From positions 1-6,236 of the forward strand of contig JAITVE010000015.1 of the NCBI GenBank assembly GCA_031285975.1: 6,236 nucleotides of DNA. Reading direction: 5' to 3'. How positions within the stretch are numbered: position 1 is the first letter of the stretch; the number at the start of each line of letters is the position of its first letter. This DNA comes from Candidatus Adiutrix sp. Its GTDB lineage: Bacteria; Desulfobacterota; Desulfarculia; Adiutricales; Adiutricaceae. The notes under the pieces were generated by a model. The model did not search any database. It saw nothing but the letters and a program-made list of their open reading frames with translations, and was not told the origin of the DNA. Both the position numbers and the translations under genes were made by a program. Of this stretch, positions 5,769-6,236 are shown piece after piece.

Positions 5769-6236
5769 TCAGCCCAGTTCGCGGCCCACCAGGTCGGCGG
5801 TTTCCTCGGCCAGCCGAGTGATTTCGCCTAAATTTTCACCCTCAATCATCACCCGCACCACCGGCTCGGTGCCCGAGGGGCGCAGCACAATGCGGCCCTT
5901 GGCCCCGAGATGGGCGGCCACGGCGGCCACCTGGGCGGCGATGGCCGCGTTGCGCCCGGCCTCGGTGGGGCGGGTGGCGCTGACATTTAAGAGAATCTGC
6001 GGCAGGGGCTCCATCAGGCGGGCCAGTTCGGCCAGGGGGCGGCCCTCTTCCTTCATGGCCACAATGGTTTGCAGCGCGGCCAGAATGCCGTCGCCGGTGG
6101 TGCCGTGATCCAGGAAAATGAGGTGGCCGGACTGCTCGCCGCCGAAATTCAGGCCGTCCCGCCGCAGCCGCTCCACCACGTAGCGGTCGCCCACGGGGGT
6201 GCGCACCAGGCCAATGCCCGCCTCGCTCAGGGCTAT
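5769..6236 (-). CDS. glmM: Phosphoglucosamine mutase, C-terminal part (cut by window edge)
   Basis: The last 155 residues of GlmM are present; the frame stays open to the window edge, so about 290 residues are missing from view. GlmM converts glucosamine-6-phosphate to glucosamine-1-phosphate on the way to UDP-GlcNAc, feeding peptidoglycan and lipopolysaccharide synthesis in the cytoplasm. The fragment shows VRTPVGDRYVVERLR (11-25), the sugar-specificity loop FGGEQSGH (31-38), FLDHGTTGDGILAAL (41-55) and the domain-4 phosphate-binding loop RPSGTEPVVRVMIEG (119-133). The active-site phosphoserine and metal-binding loops lie outside the window. FGGEQSGH followed by the HGTTGDG segment favours GlmM over ManB/AlgC-type phosphomannomutases. 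The gene leads into coaX and ldcA and is probably co-transcribed with them. A GTG at 6206 is internal, not a start. Confidence 0.95.
   Translation of the reverse strand: MALSEAGIGLVRTPVGDRYVVERLRRDGLNFGGEQSGHLIFLDHGTTGDGILAALQTIVAMKEEGRPLAELARLMEPLPQILLNVSATRPTEAGRNAAIAAQVAAVAAHLGAKGRIVLRPSGTEPVVRVMIEGENLGEITRLAEETADLVGRELG

Noticed and set aside
5308..6108. Plus-strand open frame opposite coaX and glmM
   Set aside because: It spans two confidently identified minus-strand genes and the gap between them, and has no recognisable domain.

Overview
All recognisable genes lie on the minus strand. The DNA is GC-rich, with several 4-nt gene overlaps and strong GGAGG-type ribosome binding sites. Gene content, the tRNA-Asp with an encoded CCA end and the repeat of the CGTCATTCC...GGAATGACG type suggest a Gram-negative proteobacterium in the broad sense. 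A Desulfobacterota (former Deltaproteobacteria) chromosome is my best guess, but nothing in the window proves it. This looks like ordinary chromosomal DNA: I see no phage, integrase, transposase gene or CRISPR array.

In transcription order (high to low coordinates) the window opens with the C-terminal third of glmM (phosphoglucosamine mutase, cut by the window edge). After 26 nt comes coaX (type III pantothenate kinase), and then ldcA (family S66 LD-carboxypeptidase), whose ATG overlaps the coaX stop by 4 nt. This is a compact housekeeping cluster linking peptidoglycan precursor synthesis, coenzyme A synthesis and murein-peptide recycling.

Next is a tRNA-Asp(GTC) gene with a clear promoter (TTGACT, 17 nt, TATAAA), an encoded CCA end and a strong intrinsic terminator. 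A DUF554 membrane protein starts only 35 nt beyond that terminator stem-loop (3801-3840 minus strand side), with no visible promoter of its own. It is followed by a 74-residue, eight-cysteine zinc-ribbon protein, which has a plausible promoter embedded in an inverted-repeat cluster.

A 209-nt gap (2584-2792) holds a 99-bp REP/BIME-like inverted-repeat element. After it come a strongly diverged phosphoglycerate kinase gene and, closely linked behind it, a soluble PAS-histidine kinase with no response regulator in view. The first 107 nt carry the start of another gene, probably a small membrane protein and possibly AtpZ/AtpI-like.

The items most worth a second look are the diverged phosphoglycerate kinase, which seems to lack two of the usual substrate-binding arginines and has altered nucleotide loops, its pairing with a sensor kinase, and the small regulatory and repeat structures between genes. 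I did not find a convincing new multi-gene system.
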